From positions 1 through 36,955 of the forward strand of contig CALIMB010000029.1 of assembly GCA_938028665.1 (NCBI GenBank): 36,955 nt of DNA, read 5' to 3'. The translations under genes were made by a program, and so were the position numbers. The notes below the pieces were generated by a model. The model made no database searches and was not told where the DNA came from. It saw only the letters and a list, made by a program, of their open reading frames with translations. Source of the stretch: an uncultured Thermomicrobium sp. (GTDB lineage: Bacteria; Chloroflexota; Chloroflexia; Thermomicrobiales; Thermomicrobiaceae). Each line of letters begins with the position of its first letter. Within the stretch, counting starts at the first letter, position 1. Below are positions 34,790 through 36,955 of the stretch, piece after piece.

Positions 34790-34818
34790 AGGGTAGCAGG
34801 GTGCACGGTCGGCGTCAA
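34790..34818 (-). promoter_or_regulatory. Putative argG promoter
   Basis: On the minus strand TTGACG (34813-34818) and TACCCT (34790-34795) are 17 bases apart. The -35 matches five of six consensus positions; the -10 is weaker. It leaves a leader of about 145 bases upstream of the argG GTG. That leader contains a near-palindromic GCATGCCC/GGGCGTGC element that could form a hairpin. Confidence 0.45.
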
Positions 34819-35307
34819 GGGGCCGTGGAAGATCGGTGGGGCTGGAGCAGTTGCGCCACTTCCTTGCTGGTTCACTCCGGCTTCTGCATGTCAGGTTGAG
34901 TGCGCGGCGTGACCGACGAACCGCTCCCGATGGATTGACGCGGGGCACAGTTGAGGGGAGGAGTGTGGGGGAGCATGGCACAAGTGTGAGGAATCAAGCG
35001 CGGGGGTGCCTGTTAGGAATGCCCGTCCGGCAAAGGAGAATACGGTTGTCGATTCTCCGTGTTGTCAGGCGTGGGGCTCCTCGGGGATTGTGCCCGAGAG
35101 CAGCAGTGCCGCGCAAGATCTAGCAGGTCGGCTTTAAGTAAGCCTGGTATCGCTGGCTAGGAAGAGCATAACGAACGGGAAGACAGTGACCAAAGGACTA
35201 ATCCAAGAAACCGACGCGGCTAGGAAAAATAGACGATGGGAAGGAGGCAGCCATGCTGCATCTTTTAGGATGATAGCGAGCTACAAGACAGAGTGAAGGA
35301 GAACACG
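34819..35307. other. Non-coding interval between the argG promoter and the NHG-repeat gene
   Basis: About 490 bases with no recognisable gene. A small GGCTT/AAGCC hairpin lies near 35131-35145, without a T-tract. The promoter of the gene at 35308 must be here, but no clear consensus pair was seen. Confidence 0.35.
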
Positions 35308-36174
35308 ATGTCGGAGAAGTATGATGCCGAACGCGATCCAGTCAGCAGAGTGCTCGCCCGCTCCGTGGAGCAACTCGATACCGATCCGTGTATCCGACTA
35401 AGCAGAGTGTTCCTGCAGCAGGCACGCGCACTGCTTTTAGTGGCGGTACGACATGCTCCTTGGCGAAGCTACGCCTGGTTCGGCCGGCGGTGCGCAGTGG
35501 CAGCGACCGTCCTCGCATTGGTGTTGGCAGGAATGCCAGTGCTGGCCGGCCCGGGTGGTTTTCCTGGCAGTGTACAGCAGGTTTTCGCTGCTTTTTCGAA
35601 GCACGACCGGGTGACTCTGCTCCAAGACGTGACGCCGACTGCAAACGAAATGGTCGAGCCTTTGGAGACAGTGGAACTGACCGGAACAGTGGAGCTGTCC
35701 CAGATCCTCCAGCCGTCTCCGTTTGCAGAGCCCACTGAAACAGTAGAACCCACGCGAACTGCGGAGCCGACCGAAACGCCAGAGCCAACACCGATGAGCG
35801 AGCCGACCATGACAGTTGAGCCGACCCCAGAACCGACCGAGACGGTGGGACCCACACCGATCCGAGTGAGTGAAGTGGCGCGCGATAACCACGGTCGTGC
35901 TGTGTCGGCGGTGGCGCAGTCAAACGATGGGGAGGGAAATCATGGACAAGAGGTGCGCGAGGTAGCGCGCGACAACCACGGCCGGGATGTCTCAGAGGCA
36001 ACCAAGGGCAGGCAAGAGGCGGACAAGCAGCATCAGCAGGATGGGGAAGAGTTGACACCCTCGGTACCAGATGTGGCCCGAGATAACCATGGTGCACGGG
36101 TGCGTCAGGCAGCGCCGTCGCAAGGAAACGGTCACGGCAAGGAGGGCCAGTCGGGACGGGCAGGAGGCCGATAA
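35308..36174 (+). CDS. Membrane-anchored protein with PT/E-rich linker and NHG-motif repeats
   Basis: The 288-residue protein starts with a cytoplasmic region of about 60 residues (DPVSRVLARSVEQLDTD). A transmembrane helix lies at about 62-80, and the rest is probably outside the cell. Residues 110-184 are repeats of the type EPTETVEPT. Residues 188-270 carry VARDNHG three times (190-196, 219-225, 256-262) and a fourth variant EGNHGQEV near 210, each followed by VS or VR and Ala, giving a unit of the form NHGxxVxxxA. Similar HG repeats occur in secreted proteins of Chloroflexota and Actinobacteria and have no known function. The ATG at 35308 has AAGGAG six bases upstream. It stands alone, with the N-terminal topology of an anti-sigma factor, but no sigma gene is adjacent. 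Confidence 0.7.
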   Translation: MSEKYDAERDPVSRVLARSVEQLDTDPCIRLSRVFLQQARALLLVAVRHAPWRSYAWFGRRCAVAATVLALVLAGMPVLAGPGGFPGSVQQVFAAFSKHDRVTLLQDVTPTANEMVEPLETVELTGTVELSQILQPSPFAEPTETVEPTRTAEPTETPEPTPMSEPTMTVEPTPEPTETVGPTPIRVSEVARDNHGRAVSAVAQSNDGEGNHGQEVREVARDNHGRDVSEATKGRQEADKQHQQDGEELTPSVPDVARDNHGARVRQAAPSQGNGHGKEGQSGRAGGR

Positions 36175-36382
36175 CTGGAGTATGAGGGGTGTGCTCGTAG
36201 GACGTGTGACGGCGAAGTGGACGAGCCGCAGCACAAAAGTAGCACGAGATTGACGCGGTTCACCCGTTACTCGTGAGCTGCGTCGCTTCATTCACGCTGT
36301 CGTCTCGGTGTGTGCGTCCTTTTATGTCGTCGTTCTTCTGTGAGATCCCTGGATGGATTGTAGGGTGTGGCAGATTTTGATA

Positions 36383-36430
36383 CCGCTCCAAACCCAGCAG
36401 TACTGTCCATGTTGGATTGGCTTGGAGCGG
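36383..36430. repeat. Inverted repeat, 9-base arms
   Basis: CCGCTCCAA at 36383-36391 is the exact reverse complement of TTGGAGCGG at 36422-36430, with 30 bases between them and no T-tract. It may be a stem-loop or part of a mobile element end. Confidence 0.5.
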
Positions 36431-36563
36431 ACCCCTTTCTCTTTGAACCTTGCTGTCTATGGCAGTTTTTGGCTTTGGCGGGTGCTCACAACCCGTTGGT
36501 GGCTCATTCATTATGGGTGATTTAGTGCCTTTGCGCCTACGACGATGCATGGAGTCTATGCTG

Positions 36564-36595
36564 GTACAGGTGGAAAATCATTTTTACTACTGTAC
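36564..36595. repeat. 32-base repeat unit 1, bounded by GTACAG/CTGTAC
   Basis: The unit begins with GTACAG and ends with CTGTAC, and matches unit 2 at 26 of 32 positions. It is A/T-rich inside (AAAATCATTTTT) and lies in DNA without genes. On the minus strand both units read as a TGATT, C-rich and CTGTAC pattern, like the multiple terminal repeats of IS21-family elements; this is a suggestion only. Confidence 0.55.
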
Positions 36596-36630
36596 TCTAG
36601 GTCATGTGTTGAAATTCTTCAAGTGCCCAC

Positions 36631-36662
36631 GTACAGATGGGGAATCACTTTGGCTACTGTAC
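36631..36662. repeat. 32-base repeat unit 2, bounded by GTACAG/CTGTAC
   Basis: This is a second, diverged copy in the same orientation, starting 67 bases after unit 1, with 35 bases between them. It has GGGGAATCACTTTGG in its middle where unit 1 has A/T. No third copy was found at this spacing on either side. Confidence 0.55.
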
Positions 36663-36955
36663 CAGTTAGCCTTGTTTGGTCTCTTTCTTGCCGTGTTAAT
36701 CCGTCTTCTTGAGGAGGTACCTGTGCGCTCCTCTGGAGCATAAGGGACGGTGCGCGAGTTTACTTCATGTTTAGACGCTGAAGAGGGCGCGTCGAATATT
36801 AGAGAGGGGAAGAGATTTCTGAACCATGTTTGGGCACAGCTGACTTGGCTGCGACGGTCCAAGAGGCTGACTGGTGTTGGGAGTACTCGAGGACAGTCGT
36901 GTTGGCCTGGGCCGCCATTCTGTTTCCGAAAACATCTCATCAACCATGCCCTCGG

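Larger units (their letters stand above)
36175..36955. other. Non-coding right end of window
   Basis: About 780 bases with no recognisable gene on either strand. It includes a 9-base inverted repeat at 36383-36430 and a pair of 32-base repeats at 36564-36662. The frame open at 36450-36743 covers these repeats and is not protein-like. Confidence 0.4.

Noticed and set aside
34637-34981. N-terminal extension of argG
   Set aside because: The frame is open but Arg/Ser/Pro-rich without homology, while the GTG at 34636 has a good ribosome site and aligns with known ArgG starts.
36564-36662. CRISPR array of two repeats with a 35-base spacer
   Set aside because: Only two units, 6 differences in 32 bases, no further units at the same spacing and no cas genes. 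Short terminal inverted repeats fit a mobile element end better.
36450-36743. 97-residue forward frame at the right end
   Set aside because: It spans both 32-base repeats and a chance hydrophobic stretch; no ribosome site and no family resemblance.

Overview
The window is moderately GC-rich bacterial chromosome. It combines split FO (F420) synthase genes, a prkA-yhbH-spoVR operon, DUF2851 and DUF3386 proteins, frequent GTG starts, and secreted proteins with a repeated NHG-type motif. Together these suggest a Chloroflexota bacterium, most likely of the Thermomicrobia (Thermomicrobium-like). That assignment is inferred from gene content; no rRNA or other marker is present to confirm it.

The left end (1-5890) is gene-poor. 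It has the tail of a PAP2-type membrane phosphatase, a degenerate response regulator, a CopZ-type copper chaperone under a CsoR-like palindrome, a heavily decayed branched-chain-amino-acid-type ABC substrate-binding protein, and an intact M55 D-aminopeptidase. Long stretches between them hold nothing recognisable. Region 5891-10782 has DUF3386 and DUF2851 genes on the minus strand, then cofG-cofH, overlapping by one base, which build the deazaflavin FO. Region 10769-17668 has a NodB-type deacetylase, an MFS exporter, two unrecognised proteins, a PLP aminotransferase and a DAO-type flavin oxidoreductase, arranged as divergent and convergent pairs, some overlapping at their 3' ends.

Region 18144-27092 is rich in AAA+ genes. 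A membrane-anchored protein is followed by an atypical FtsH-like AAA+/M41 protease, then a convergent alpha/beta hydrolase. After a 767-base gap comes the complete prkA-yhbH-spoVR trio, a stress or stationary-phase module found in spore formers and non-spore formers alike. Region 27855-34636 is housekeeping: mltG-aroE-prepilin peptidase on the minus strand, divergent miaA with a strong hairpin after it, a short mutY, a 65-aa membrane protein with its own promoter, a terminator, and argG facing it with a long leader. The right end (34819-36955) has one membrane-anchored protein with Pro/Thr/Glu-rich and NHG repeats, then about 780 bases of non-coding DNA with two 32-bp repeats bounded by short inverted repeats, perhaps the end of an old mobile element.

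No rRNA, intact tRNA, intact IS or convincing CRISPR array was found. The points most worth following are the two-gene membrane protein/FtsH-like protease cassette, the 32-bp repeat pair, the decayed ABC binding protein and the unassigned aminotransferase/oxidoreductase neighbourhood.
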